From: Diplonema japonicum
Taxonomy: Eukaryota > Euglenozoa > Diplonemea > Diplonemida > Diplonemidae
Assembly: GCA_964019335.1 (NCBI GenBank)
Contig: OZ025740.1
Coordinates: 1-64,000, forward strand
DNA length: 64,000 nucleotides
Reading direction: 5' to 3'
Position 1 is the stretch's first letter; each line of letters starts with the position of its first letter. Shown piece after piece: positions 44,215-54,230 of this stretch. Under the pieces are notes generated by a model. It searched no databases, was not told where the DNA came from, and worked only from the letters and a program-made list of their open reading frames with translations. The position numbers and the translations under genes were made by a program.

Positions 44215-45924
44215 TTACAGCGCACGGGAGCAATCATTGTGCGAGGTACCATTTCCAGATGACTCTGCAGAGACAATGCTGAGCTCCAACTTGCCCTCAG
44301 CAAAAGCCACCATCGAAGGCCTCTCCCTCTTGATCCTCAGGACACGAAGCGCTTCTTCTGCATCCCCCTTCAGGAACTGCTTTCCTGCCATGTTGTACGT
44401 GTCCCAAGGCCGCTCCTCAAGCTGGTACATCCACTCCTCATCTTTCTTTTCTTTTTCATTCTTCTCACCGCCTGCAAGCAACACTTCATAGCAAAAACTC
44501 CGCTCAAGGGATTCGGCCATCTTCCCATTATTCAGAATGATGCGCAGGTTAAAGGCATACGACACCTCTTTGAACACAGCTTCGCTGCACACAATCTCAT
44601 ACCTGTCCGACCTGGCAAGGTCCTGGAGCACAGAAGCAACCACCACAGGGGTCCCGATCATCCCGACGGACATCAGCTCTGAACATCCAAGCGAGCCGCA
44701 GAAGGCGGTCCCGCTCGCGACACCCGTCACAACATTAATCCCATTACTCTTCATGAGGGTACACAGGTCCATCGCCCCCTGGACAGCGTTCTTTGCATGG
44801 CCAGCACACCTTTTCATAGCATTAAACGAGGCGTGCACGTGGTCACCGACAACCACCCCGACAACCCCCATCACATGGGAGTACGAGGTCACCACCGCTT
44901 CCATGAAACATCTGAACGTCTCTTGATAGGCAATGGCGTCCTTGGACACCTCCCTGTGCGAGCCCAGCATGTTTGTCACCGTGAAGCTGCATTGCTTCCT
45001 TTCAAGAACTTTCAACTGATTATCGACAGATGGCAGTGACTCCAAGGAGTCTATGTTGCGGGTGCTCTTTGGTGTCGCAGGCTGATTTTCGCTTTCACTG
45101 CTATCAGTGAACTCCTCGCAAAAGCAGGACTGGGGGAGGTAGGGGCGGTACACGTAAAGGTTTGAAAGGATCTTGCTGAAGGCGTCGTGGAGGGGAGGGG
45201 GGAGGGAGGCGGTTGAGATGATGCCCTCTGCCTGTGCGAGGTCGAAGCGGGACAGGGAGCTGGCGATCCGTTCCGTGGCGTCGATGGCTTGGTTCATCTT
45301 GGCGTGCTCCTTGCGCAGATTGTACGCGAAACTACGAGTGAAGTAGAAATCGAGGAGCGTTATGCTGCATTGATCAATGATAATGATAATGGACTCACTT
45401 ACAGACTGTTTGCAAGGAAGATTATCACAGTCAATAACTTCGCGGCGATCCTCTTGTGATGGAAGGACAGAGAGGTCGTACAGCCCAAAACGGAAAGAGT
45501 TTTCAAAAGCGGTTACGACAAACCATAAGACGAGCATGACAATGAGATTCCTCGTCACACGGGGGAGCATCTTGCAGACAAGGCAGATATCAACTAATAG
45601 AACGAAGTAAGGCCACACCCTGCGGGAGGCGAGCTTCGCAGCAAGATACACATCTGACATCAGCAAACTAACAGCAGCACAATACAGCGCAGCCTCAACT
45701 ACGTTGTGCCGTATTTTCTTCTCGATTACAATGTGCATAGGCACTGCGGACAGACCTGCTATCAGCATGATCCGCCGTAAGTAGTAAGCAGGTTCCAGGG
45801 GGTCGGTCACAATACTCGCAGAAAACCCAACTAAAGCTGTGATCGAACCGATGATCAATAGTTTCTTGTTCCATGCAGTCTCCGGGTCATCAGTGGGGAG
45901 TATTGGTGAACAGCTGCAACCCAT
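44215..45924 (-). CDS. Six-helix membrane protein with degenerate C2-type cyclase homology domain, copy A
   Basis: 569 residues from ATG 45924 (MGCSCSPIL). A GTG two codons upstream is in frame but less likely. Residues about 20-200 form six hydrophobic helices closely related to those of the adenylyl cyclase at 60258. A conserved linker (IDATERIASSLSRFDLAQAEGII ... NLYVYRPYLPQSCF) follows. The C-terminal domain (SFTVTNMLGSHREVSKD ... VVVGDHVHASFNAMKRCAGH ... VTGVASGTAFCGSLGC) aligns with the C2 domain of that cyclase, but lacks the FTDIQGST metal site, the Lys/Asp base-recognition pair and the Asn/Arg pair. It is therefore probably inactive and may regulate or pair with a cyclase. It lies head-to-tail with copy B, about 100 bp apart. 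Confidence 0.8.
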   Translation of the reverse strand: MGCSCSPILPTDDPETAWNKKLLIIGSITALVGFSASIVTDPLEPAYYLRRIMLIAGLSAVPMHIVIEKKIRHNVVEAALYCAAVSLLMSDVYLAAKLASRRVWPYFVLLVDICLVCKMLPRVTRNLIVMLVLWFVVTAFENSFRFGLYDLSVLPSQEDRREVIDCDNLPCKQSVSESIIIIIDQCSITLLDFYFTRSFAYNLRKEHAKMNQAIDATERIASSLSRFDLAQAEGIISTASLPPPLHDAFSKILSNLYVYRPYLPQSCFCEEFTDSSESENQPATPKSTRNIDSLESLPSVDNQLKVLERKQCSFTVTNMLGSHREVSKDAIAYQETFRCFMEAVVTSYSHVMGVVGVVVGDHVHASFNAMKRCAGHAKNAVQGAMDLCTLMKSNGINVVTGVASGTAFCGSLGCSELMSVGMIGTPVVVASVLQDLARSDRYEIVCSEAVFKEVSYAFNLRIILNNGKMAESLERSFCYEVLLAGGEKNEKEKKDEEWMYQLEERPWDTYNMAGKQFLKGDAEEALRVLRIKRERPSMVAFAEGKLELSIVSAESSGNGTSHNDCSRAL

Positions 45925-46027
45925 ATTCACGCCCTCCCGCCTTTTGCTTTTTTAGAAGAGAAGAAAAGAAATAATAAATGAAGTCTTTATGGTACGGTAT
46001 CATACAACATCCTGGAAAGGATGATCA

Positions 46028-47737
46028 TCACACACTCATATCTAGCTCTTCGGTCAGTAAAGTTAGTAGCCCCACCTCCGCAGAGGCCACCACAGAGGTC
46101 CTCTCTCTGTCAATCTTCAGGACACGAAGCGCTTCTTCTGCATCCCCCTTCAGGAACTGCTTTCCTGCCATGTTGTACGTGTCCCAAGGCCGCTCCTCAA
46201 GCTGGTACATCCACTCCTGCTCTTCCACCTCCGTTGCTTTATTGTTCCCGACCTCGAGCACTTCGTATGCAAGTCCCTCTGCGCCTTTCTTAACGATAAT
46301 GCGCAGGTTAAAGGCATACGACACCTCTTTGAACACAGCTTCACAGCACACAATCTCATACCTGTCCGACCTGGCAAGGTCCTGGAGCACAGAAGCAACC
46401 ACCACAGGGGTCCCGATCATCCCGACGGACATCAGCTCTGAACATCCAAGCGAGCCGCAGAAGGCGGTCCCGCTCGCGACACCCGTCACAACATTAATCC
46501 CATTACTCTTCATGAGGGTACACAGGTCCATCGCCCCCTGGACAGCGTTCTTTGCATGGCCAGCACACCTTTTCATAGCATTAAACGAGGCGTGCACGTG
46601 GTCACCGACAACCACCCCGACAACCCCCATCACATGGGAGTACGAGGTCACCACCGCTTCCATGAAACATCTGAACGTCTCTTGATAGGCAATGGCGTCC
46701 TTGGACACCTCCCTGTGCGAGCCCAGCATGTTTGTCACTGTGAAGCTGCCCCGCTTCTTCTCTAACGCCCTTTTACTCAGGCATATCGAGCCGCTCACAA
46801 CGCTCTCATTATGATGACTCGGCCCGTGTGACACTTCTTCGTCTTCCTCCTCCTCTTCTTCTTCTTCTACATCTTCTACTTCTTTTTCATCGTCTTGTCT
46901 TTCAAGATAGACGCCCTGGAGGCAGGACTGGGGGAGGTAGGGGCGGTACACGTAAAGGTTTGAAAGGATCTTGCTGAAGGCGTCGTGGAGGGGAGGGGGG
47001 AGGGAGGCGGTTGAGATGATGCCCTCTGCCTGTGCGAGGTCGAAGCGGGACAGGGAGCTGGCGATCCGTTCCGTGGCGTCGATGACCGTCAACATCTTGG
47101 CGTGCTCCTTTTGAAGGCCGTACGCAAAGCCACGTGTGAAGTAAAAGTCGAGAAGGATTACAACGCAAGAATCAAAAATTCTTTTGAGCACAACCATCAG
47201 ACTTGACTTGCAAGGGAGCTTCTCACAGTCGAACTGCTCACGCCGTTCCTCCTGAGACGAGAGGAAAGAAATATCGTAGAGCCCGAATCGAAATGCATCT
47301 TCAGCGGCAAGAAAAAAAAGCCACAATATCAAACAGATGGCTAGGTTCCTTGCCACACGGGGGAGCATCTTGCAGACGAGACAAACATCAATGAGAAGGA
47401 TGAAGAAAGGCCACGACCGAGCATGGTCCCGCTTTGAAGCTGCTAATGCATCGGACATCAAGAAGCTTACCGCCAATGCGTACATGGATGCCTCTACTAT
47501 CTTGAAGCAAATACGCTTGTTAATAAGCAAATGGCTTAAAGGGGCTAGTGTGGCAATAAAAGGAAGCAATCGCCTTGATGTGTGAAAAGGATCCAGGTTG
47601 CCCAGAATCAAAGTCGTCCCGAAACCCAACAAGCATGCAATGCCCCCTACAACCACGAGCTTCTTTCTAAACACAGTAGCAGGGTCATCTGTTGGGAGCA
47701 GGACACGGGAGAACAATGGGGCGCAGCAACGTGTCAT
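46028..47737 (-). CDS. Six-helix membrane protein with degenerate C2-type cyclase homology domain, copy B
   Basis: 569 residues from ATG 47737 (MTRCCAPLFS). The upstream in-frame TTG is not accepted. It has the same layout as copy A. The C-terminal domain is almost identical to copy A from SFTVTNMLG to FNLRII, and the linker block is also near-identical, whereas the N-terminal helices differ freely. An acidic run (DDEKEVEDVEEEEEEEEDEE) separates linker and C2-like domain. As in copy A, the residues needed for cyclase catalysis are absent. The C-terminus (EEQEWMYQLEERPWDTYNMA then KGDAEEALRVL) resembles a short TPR-like helix pair. A C run of about 20 lies directly upstream of the start. Confidence 0.8.
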   Translation of the reverse strand: MTRCCAPLFSRVLLPTDDPATVFRKKLVVVGGIACLLGFGTTLILGNLDPFHTSRRLLPFIATLAPLSHLLINKRICFKIVEASMYALAVSFLMSDALAASKRDHARSWPFFILLIDVCLVCKMLPRVARNLAICLILWLFFLAAEDAFRFGLYDISFLSSQEERREQFDCEKLPCKSSLMVVLKRIFDSCVVILLDFYFTRGFAYGLQKEHAKMLTVIDATERIASSLSRFDLAQAEGIISTASLPPPLHDAFSKILSNLYVYRPYLPQSCLQGVYLERQDDEKEVEDVEEEEEEEEDEEVSHGPSHHNESVVSGSICLSKRALEKKRGSFTVTNMLGSHREVSKDAIAYQETFRCFMEAVVTSYSHVMGVVGVVVGDHVHASFNAMKRCAGHAKNAVQGAMDLCTLMKSNGINVVTGVASGTAFCGSLGCSELMSVGMIGTPVVVASVLQDLARSDRYEIVCCEAVFKEVSYAFNLRIIVKKGAEGLAYEVLEVGNNKATEVEEQEWMYQLEERPWDTYNMAGKQFLKGDAEEALRVLKIDRERTSVVASAEVGLLTLLTEELDMSV

Positions 47738-48808
47738 GTCAAAAGCCAACCCCCCCCCCCCCCCCCCCCCGGATTCCCTCTTTTTTTTTGAAGAAAAAAA
47801 GGGAGAAAAAAAAAAGGGGGGTACTGTAATCTGGTTAGGAAAAAGAGTAATAAAGAGAGGGAGGCGGGAGGGAAAAAAAAAAAAGAAAATTGTCCCCTAA
47901 TCATCGAAAGATAGTGTAAATTTGTTCATCATTCGATTTGTTTAGGGGGGGGAGGGGGGGGGGGGGGGGTTGTGATGTCAAAGAAAAAGAAAAAATAGCA
48001 TAATTGCGCACTTTTTTTCAAAAGCATGCTTTCCTTCCCAGCCTTCGCCACTGTCTCAAGGTGGGGGGGGGGGGGGGGGGGCTGTGACATCCATAAGCAT
48101 GAGCATGACCGGTGCACATCATTATGCTTTTTTTTTTTTTAATGCTAGCATTCTTTTTTAAAAAAAAGAGAAAAAAAAAAAGTGTGGGGCAGCCGCAAAA
48201 TGAAGGGGGGAAAAAAATGGATGGGCTGCTGTCAATAAATAAGAAAAAAAAAAAAAAAAAGACGAGTCGCACTCTGGGTTATTAAATCCCGTACTGTTAA
48301 AAAAAGCCACTTTAAAAAAAAAAAAAAAAAAAAAAAGAAAGAAATTTGATTTTTTACGTGAAGGTGACGCAAGTCAAACGGTGCCCAGTACCACCACCAG
48401 GGACGTTTATAGTCAAACGATAATTAGAGTGAGCTTCCAGCCTGTGCGGCGCCACCTCTCCGATTTGGTTTTACCCCTGTCTGTGTGCCTGAGTGACAAG
48501 GTTTGTTTTGTACCATTAATGCCGCATGAAATGACAAAGGCCTTTTAAAAAAATGGAATATTTGGTTCGTGATGTGTTATGGACAACCTTTAACTGGTAG
48601 CAGTTTTTATGAGCTAGCTCTGGATTAATTCTATGTTCTTCTAAAACTGAATCAGGTGATGCCGAAGACAAGTCATTGTTGACATTCCTTTCAGTCTGAC
48701 TTCACTTGGTGAAACCTGTTAACTTCTTATATTTCCATGTTATCCCCACCACCTGAAAAAAAGAAAGAAAAAAAAAAAGTGAGTGAGCTCGAAATGTACA
48801 GAGAGAGG

Positions 48809-48841
<33 letters not shown>

Positions 48842-49564
48842 TCTTTTCAATTTCTTCTCTTTTTTTTTCTTCTTCTTTTTACGGTTCTTTCTTCTTTTTC
48901 TTTTTTCTTTTCTTGTTGTTTTTTGGGCAGGCTCAACTTTCTTTTTTTTTTCCTCGACAAGAAAGGGAACTTATGCCCTGTGAGGAAAGTTCGCCGCCTT
49001 TTTTCTTTCCAAAATAAAAGCTCAGTAATACTTCTTTTTTTCTTTCCTTTTCATTCTTTCTTGTTTCGGGGGAGTCACCGTGCCTAAAAAAACTCGAAAT
49101 TATTCGTGTTTTCAGAAACACAAACTTTCCGCCGCTATTTTTTGGGGGTTCTTGTGGACTTCTATATCCACAATTCTGAGCGGGTGTGACAGAACCGGTA
49201 CCTGCAGCAGTCCTCTGAGAAAGAAACGCGTTTCCTTAAGTATCTGGAAAATAAGGAAACGGATACAAAAACGTTTCCCCGTTCTTGCCAACATAGCCCT
49301 GGGGGGGGGGGGGGGGGGGGGGGACTTACCCGCCAAGTGCCTTTTCTCGTCCGGTTTTCAATGTGTATAAAAAACTTTTTTTATTGTACCGAACCTAGAA
49401 TATTCTTATGCTAAAAAGTACCACCACCCCCCCCCCCCCCCCCCCCCCTTTTTCTTTATAGGAACAAGTCAGCTTTTGTTCAAAAAAAAAAAAAAAAGAG
49501 ACATTTAAGGGTACCTGCGGTATGTGGCAGGACGCCTGAAGAGTCTCAATCTATCTCTTGATCG
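47738..49564. other. Intergenic region dominated by homopolymer runs
   Basis: No supported gene in 1.8 kb. It contains a C run (about 47749-47770), G runs (about 47950-47969, 48062-48080 and 49302-49322), a C run (about 49425-49447), a T run of about 28 (48811-48838) and several A runs of 15-20. At 49497-49545 the segment GAGACATTTAAGGGTACCTG and GGCAGGACGCCTGA repeats 33365-33425. Such runs also make assembly errors more likely here. Confidence 0.6.
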
Positions 49565-51380
49565 AACCTTTCTGCTGTGGTGTGGCCTTCGGCCCCTCGT
49601 TCACCCTCCTCGGTACCGTATAAAACCCTCAACCGAGTTGGTAAGGACACAATAGTTGTACAGTTGTCTGAAGCACTGCGTCCTAATCCTGGACTCATGA
49701 TTCCTGTAGTTAGTCATGTTTGCAGAAAGCAGCACCAGTTCGTCCGGGTCGGCGGGCCCCGGGTTGGGGTGAATGTCACCATGTGAGGAGCCTCCTACGG
49801 GCTTCGCCTGCAATCGATTTCCTCGAGCGCTTGGCAATGTATCGGCAGCTTCGTGGCAACGCCATCGGCCGGCAGCGGGAGTATAATGCGCCGTTGGAGG
49901 GAGCACCAAACCAGTCGGAGGGTATGCAGCGTGGGCTGAGGAGTGAGAGCGTCGAGGGTCATCCCGTCCAGCGTGATCAGTGTGACAAGCGCGAAAAGGA
50001 AGAGGAGCAGGGGACTCCCTTTGGGATGGAACGCGCGCCCTATGCGGTTCGGCTTGTCCTCGACTGTCCATTCTCTGATTGAGATGGAGGTCAGGTTGTC
50101 TGCACGGCGGATGACGGGGTTGGAGGGAGCCTCCTCTGCCCTTGCCAGCCCCTCCCCGGCAACCGGCTGAGCTTCTTCACGACCCATCCCTGCATCCTGC
50201 AGTCGTCGATGATATCGCACTGGTGCCCGGCCCCCTCGATAACAAATTTCCTCCCCACCTGATCCTCCGGCAGGAAAACAGCGCCAAGGGACTGTATCAC
50301 CACGTGTCGAGCAGTGCCTGGTGGGAGCATGATCGCCAGGCCGATGGGAGTGACTGTGAGGGCTACGCGGAAGCTAGAAGAGGTCCCGGTGAAGGTACGG
50401 GGAACATCCCGCGGATGGATCGAATCTTTGAGCTGGATGACTTCCAATCGCTCTTCGGGGAGTGCGTGTGTCCAATACACATCGTTGTCTCCGCTGCCGC
50501 TGAGGAGGCGGGCGGCGTGTTGCCAGTCCACGCGCACCCTTGCCGTCGCACGCTGTGCCGTCCTCTCCACCCGCCAGACGTTGCTCCTCACGACCTCGTA
50601 CACCCCCTGCTTGTCCCTTGCTGCTAGCATGGCCATCCTGGCTATTGCCTCCCCGTCCGACGTCTTCGCCCATTGCGCGGCGGCGCAGAACTTCTTGGCG
50701 ATAATCGCCACGGGACAACGGACCTGTTAGTCCTCGTTTGGGGCTTGTCGCCGTCGGCCATCACAGGGTCGTAGTGCTCGCCAGCAGTCCAGAGGGCCTT
50801 GATGCCTCTGCTGGTGGGGGTTGCAACTTCCCGAGCGGCCTCGAACAGGGTTTTCGAGACGACACGGTAGTCGAGCTCGAGACTCGCCAACCTCGCCGCC
50901 AGGACTGCGGGTTCGGGGCAGTCGAAGTAGATCCCTTTGACGAGTGGCTCAGGGACCTCGTAGAAGATGGGCGCACCATTCCAGTGTTTTGCGTCCAGTG
51001 GTCTTTGGAGGGGGGCCTCTCAGCTTGTCAGCCCATGAAGAGGTTTCAGGCTGCTTCTGCGGGTTCGTCCTGGGTTTGATAGGCCCACCGACCGTCTTCC
51101 ACTTCCCGGCCTTCTGTTGCTGCGGTTGCTGTCGCTTGGCTGGGGTCTGCTTCTGCCCCTGCTGTTGCTTCTGTCCTTGCATCTTTTGTTGCTGTACCTG
51201 CTGTTGTTGCCCCTGCTGCTGCTTCTGTTGCTGCTTCTGTAGCAGCCCCTGCTGTGGCCGACCGCCCTCCATCAGCGTCAGCACCATGCCGATGAGGCGC
51301 ACGCACTCCTCGCTCCACGCGCCTTGGCCCACCAACCTCTCTGCCCTGTCGAGCATCTCTCCGATCGTCTTCTTATCCAT
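49565..51380 (-). mobile_element. Degraded non-LTR retrotransposon 5' region with a 2A-like motif
   Basis: From ATG 51380 a first frame (to 50949) gives a short helical start (MDKKTIGEMLDRAERLVGQG) and a Gln/Lys-rich basic stretch, as in nucleic-acid-binding ORF1 proteins. Reading then continues only with frame changes near 50945, 50725 and 50110 (for example VKGIYFDCPEPAVLAARLAS and AIIAKKFCAAAQWAKTSDGE). A Leu-rich segment precedes GDIHPNPGP (about 49755-49782), the form of 2A-like ribosome-skipping motif seen near the start of many retrotransposon proteins. LVLLSANMTNYRNHESRIR after it resembles the start of an apurinic-type endonuclease. Sequence identity is lost near 49600, so the endonuclease and RT are missing. 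It is a dead copy. Confidence 0.6.
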
Positions 51381-52042
51381 TTTGGTAGGAAGAATAATTA
51401 TTTTTTATAAATGTATTTAAATATTTTATATTTTATTATTTTTATTCGTTTTTTTTGTTGAGTTTATAGTATGAGTATAAAAAAAGAAACAATTTAAAAT
51501 ATATGAGTTAAGGGAAGTCTTTGTGAGACGCCCCCTTGTTCTCATCTTCTACCTGCTTAAAAAAAAAAAAAAAAAACTAGTTTAGCATTTCATTTGTTTG
51601 TGAGCACGACGCTGCCATCAACTAGTTTTTTTTTTAGTCTCGACAATATAATATTGTTTTTATAAAAAAGAAGAAGAAAAATTTGATAAATTTCGGTGTT
51701 GCTCACCGTTCAGGGAGTTCAGGGAGAAATTCACACTAACCGGTCACCGTTCTGCGGTTGCTGTCTGGTGCCTGCGGTGGCTGTTTGTCGCGATGAGATG
51801 GACGGCATCTGGGCGAGAAACATTGCTTGGGGTCGTGCTAGGTAGGGGGCGGTTTGGCTCGAGGAGAAGAGTGGTCTCCTGTTGTAGCCGTGTGTCGTCG
51901 GGCCCCCAAGATGTCGAAGGGTGTGTACCCTTGTCTTTGCGTTGGCGGGGAAAGCATTTCTGAATACGTTCTAAGATGTATCGTATGAAATGAAGAAAAA
52001 AAAAAAAAAAACGAGGGGGAAAGATTGCAAAAAAAGAAAAAA
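51381..52042. other. Intergenic region with an element X 3' end
   Basis: 51499-51554 (ATATGAGTTAAGGGAAGTCT, then TTGTGAGACGCCCCCTTG) matches 42937-42992, the 3' end of element X copy 1. At 51690-51850 a diverged relative of the 125-bp repeat is visible. No gene. Confidence 0.6.
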
Positions 52043-52078
52043 AAATAATTCTTTATGACTATATGTCTTTGTTGTTCG

Positions 52079-52184
52079 CACGAGCAAAAAAGATTTTTAA
52101 AAAAGCTGCGAAAGTTTTTTGCTCGGCACAAGTTGCATATAGTTATAAAATCATTTTTTGAAAGATAAATATTTGTAACAAAAA
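52079..52184 (-). repeat. Terminal repeat of the recombinase element, 3' copy
   Basis: 106 bp nearly identical to 55158-55263 (one T/G difference seen, GCATATAG versus GCATAGAG). It contains an inverted repeat, CGAGCAAAAAA facing TTTTTTGCTCG, able to form a hairpin. A 33-bp flanking sequence lies on each side (about 52046-52078 and 52185-52217). Confidence 0.85.
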
Positions 52185-53234
52185 TAATTCTTTATGACTA
52201 TATGTCTTTGTTGTTCGCTTCAGGACCCTCTGGGACCGCGGAACGCGGTGCCGTAACGGCGGGGCCGTGGAGGCGTCTCTCACTACAGGAAGTGGCCTGA
52301 TCTTGCCCCCGGGTGCGTAACGCCCCGCGTGAATGGGTCTGCCTTCTGCTCGCGTGTGGAAACCCACTGGACGTGGAGATGCCTGACGCTCCTCTACGAG
52401 AGTGTATATGTCAGCAATTATCTTATTTCCCATGAAGCTAGATGACAGCCCCTTCCGAATCGCGTACACAGCAGGCAGGTTGTCGACCATCAGCGATACC
52501 CTGCAGCGGGACCCCCCACGGAGGGCCATGAAAGCTCCTTCCCGGGCTGCCGCTAGTTCCTTCAGGAAGATGTGACGTGCTTCCCACCGTCCGCAGAACT
52601 CTCCCTGCGTCACGACTCCCTCGGGGTACACCTGCTGTCGCCGACAACCTTCGTCGTTTCTTCAGCCTGCAGAACCTTCTCTACCACGGAGCCATCCTGT
52701 ACCGCGCGGACACAAGATCAAAAGCAAGCCCCAAAGCCTCGAACTCCTGGTTTGGCAGCCTCGTCGAAGTGCAGGTCCACCCCGACCTTCTCGCACCTCT
52801 GCAAAAAGCAACCGAATTCGGGTGGTCGATCTTCACTTTCCTCAGGACTCCGTAATCTCTGAGCGTCGGGAGGTGGCGAAGCATGCCCCGCGATGTGCCC
52901 CTCAAGTACCTCGGAGCCTCCATCTCTGTCAACGCCCCTTCCTTCAGCGCACCCCGGAAAGCATGTTCACAGCAGATGACATCGACGACACCGTCAAGGA
53001 TCCCACGCTCGTCCAACTCTTTGAGGGCAGGGACACTGATCCTGCTTCTCGATATCGCCGCAATGTCGCCGTCTGAACCCCGCTGGGCAGGAGGCGGGAC
53101 GCCAAACAAACGCGGTTCTGCGTCATATCCAATGAAGGGGTCAGCCGACGGGAAAGTCTCGAAACCGTCCAAAGGGTCGTAGTCAGCACCCTGGCCGACC
53201 TTGGCGGAACTGCGGAAAAAAGAAAAAGGGAATT
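52143..53234 (-). pseudogene. Remnant of the reverse transcriptase / RNase H ORF
   Basis: After the recombinase, a frame within 53234-52681 carries sequence like the N-terminal part of the RT of this class (ISVPALKELDERGILDGVVD, then TLRDYGVLRKVKI). It ends abruptly. About 50 nt later a second frame (52631-52143) begins within an RNase H domain: HIFLKELAAAREGAF, CRVSLMVDNLPAVYAIRKG, the DN catalytic pair and the following helix. The whole palm and thumb of the polymerase is gone, so an internal deletion has joined the two parts near 52660. Confidence 0.65.
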
Positions 53235-54230
53235 TCACCTGAGCAAAGAAGAGGTCTTTGCAGTCGCCCTCACTGTGTGTACCTCGGCCTGGGGGAGGTA
53301 CCGCATCAATGCCGTCGTCGATGAGTGACGGGAGACAGCCCGCAATTCTTCCAGCGCAGCCCCCCTGCGCATTAGCGTGTGGAGCGCGCCCCTGCGAATG
53401 GAGTGGGCCGTGAGGCCTTTCGAAGCTTTGCCCATTGCTCTGTTCACGTGGGGGGTATTTCACACCTTCGAACAGGAGGTCGTCCGGCCCAGCCTCCAGC
53501 AGCGTGCGTCCGATGTAAAGTCTGGTCCTCTCCGAGACGGCCACCCCCGTCGTGATGCCCAGTCGAAAAGGGTCCGACTTGGTGTTGGACCAGTTCACGG
53601 CGATGTGTCCCGGCAGACCGTCACGTCCTTGCACTTCAGGCGGATGACATCCGAGCACCTGGCCGCCCCATACCAGGCGAGTTCGAGGACGGTTCGAACC
53701 TTCTCGCTCGATGTCTTGCGCATTGCCCTCCGAAGCTGTATGGGAGTAGCAGGAATCGCCTGCTTCTGAGGCCGCAAAGCCCCTTGGCGCCGGAGGCTGC
53801 GTTCGAAATCTCGGAGCGCTCTGCTCTGAACGGGGCCCTCATACCTGGCTTCGGCTGCCCTGATGTTCACGCAGTACTGTAGCGCCGACTGCACCTTCAG
53901 GTCGTTCAGTGTCATCAACTTGGTGACGAAAAGGATGATGGCCCAAGGAGTGGAGGGGACGTCCCAGTTCTTCCTGAACTCCAGGAAACGTCTGTAGACC
54001 GACGTGATGCTGGCCCAGTGCTCGCTGAGGGCGCTCCTCATGTGCCGGCCGGCTTCCCGCGAGACCCTGACCTTCTGCTTCGCAGTGAGCGGGAGTTCGG
54101 TGACTCTCGGCCTTCCTAGCGAGGGAACATTGTTTGTTTGTCGAGAGGGAGAGAGAGGAAGAAAATGTGAGTTTGGATAAGGGGCGTGGGGTACGTGGGG
54201 TGCAGGGGGAGAGGCTGTCAACGCTGTCAT
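53235..54230 (-). pseudogene. Tyrosine recombinase with frameshifts
   Basis: It starts at ATG 54230, which overlaps the gag stop in an ATGA arrangement, suggesting stop-start translation. The first part (to 53595) has a core-binding-like helical region and the first catalytic Arg box (LELAWYGAARCSDVIRLKCK). A frame change near 53600 continues with HIAVNWSNTKSDPFRLG and RTLLEAGPDDLLFEG, and another near 53450 leads to HSIRRGALHTLMRRG (the His-x-x-Arg box) and SRHSSTTALMRYLPQ with the nucleophilic Tyr. All catalytic residues are recognisable, but the reading frame is broken twice. In intact relatives this enzyme integrates the circular DNA copy of the element. Confidence 0.75.
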
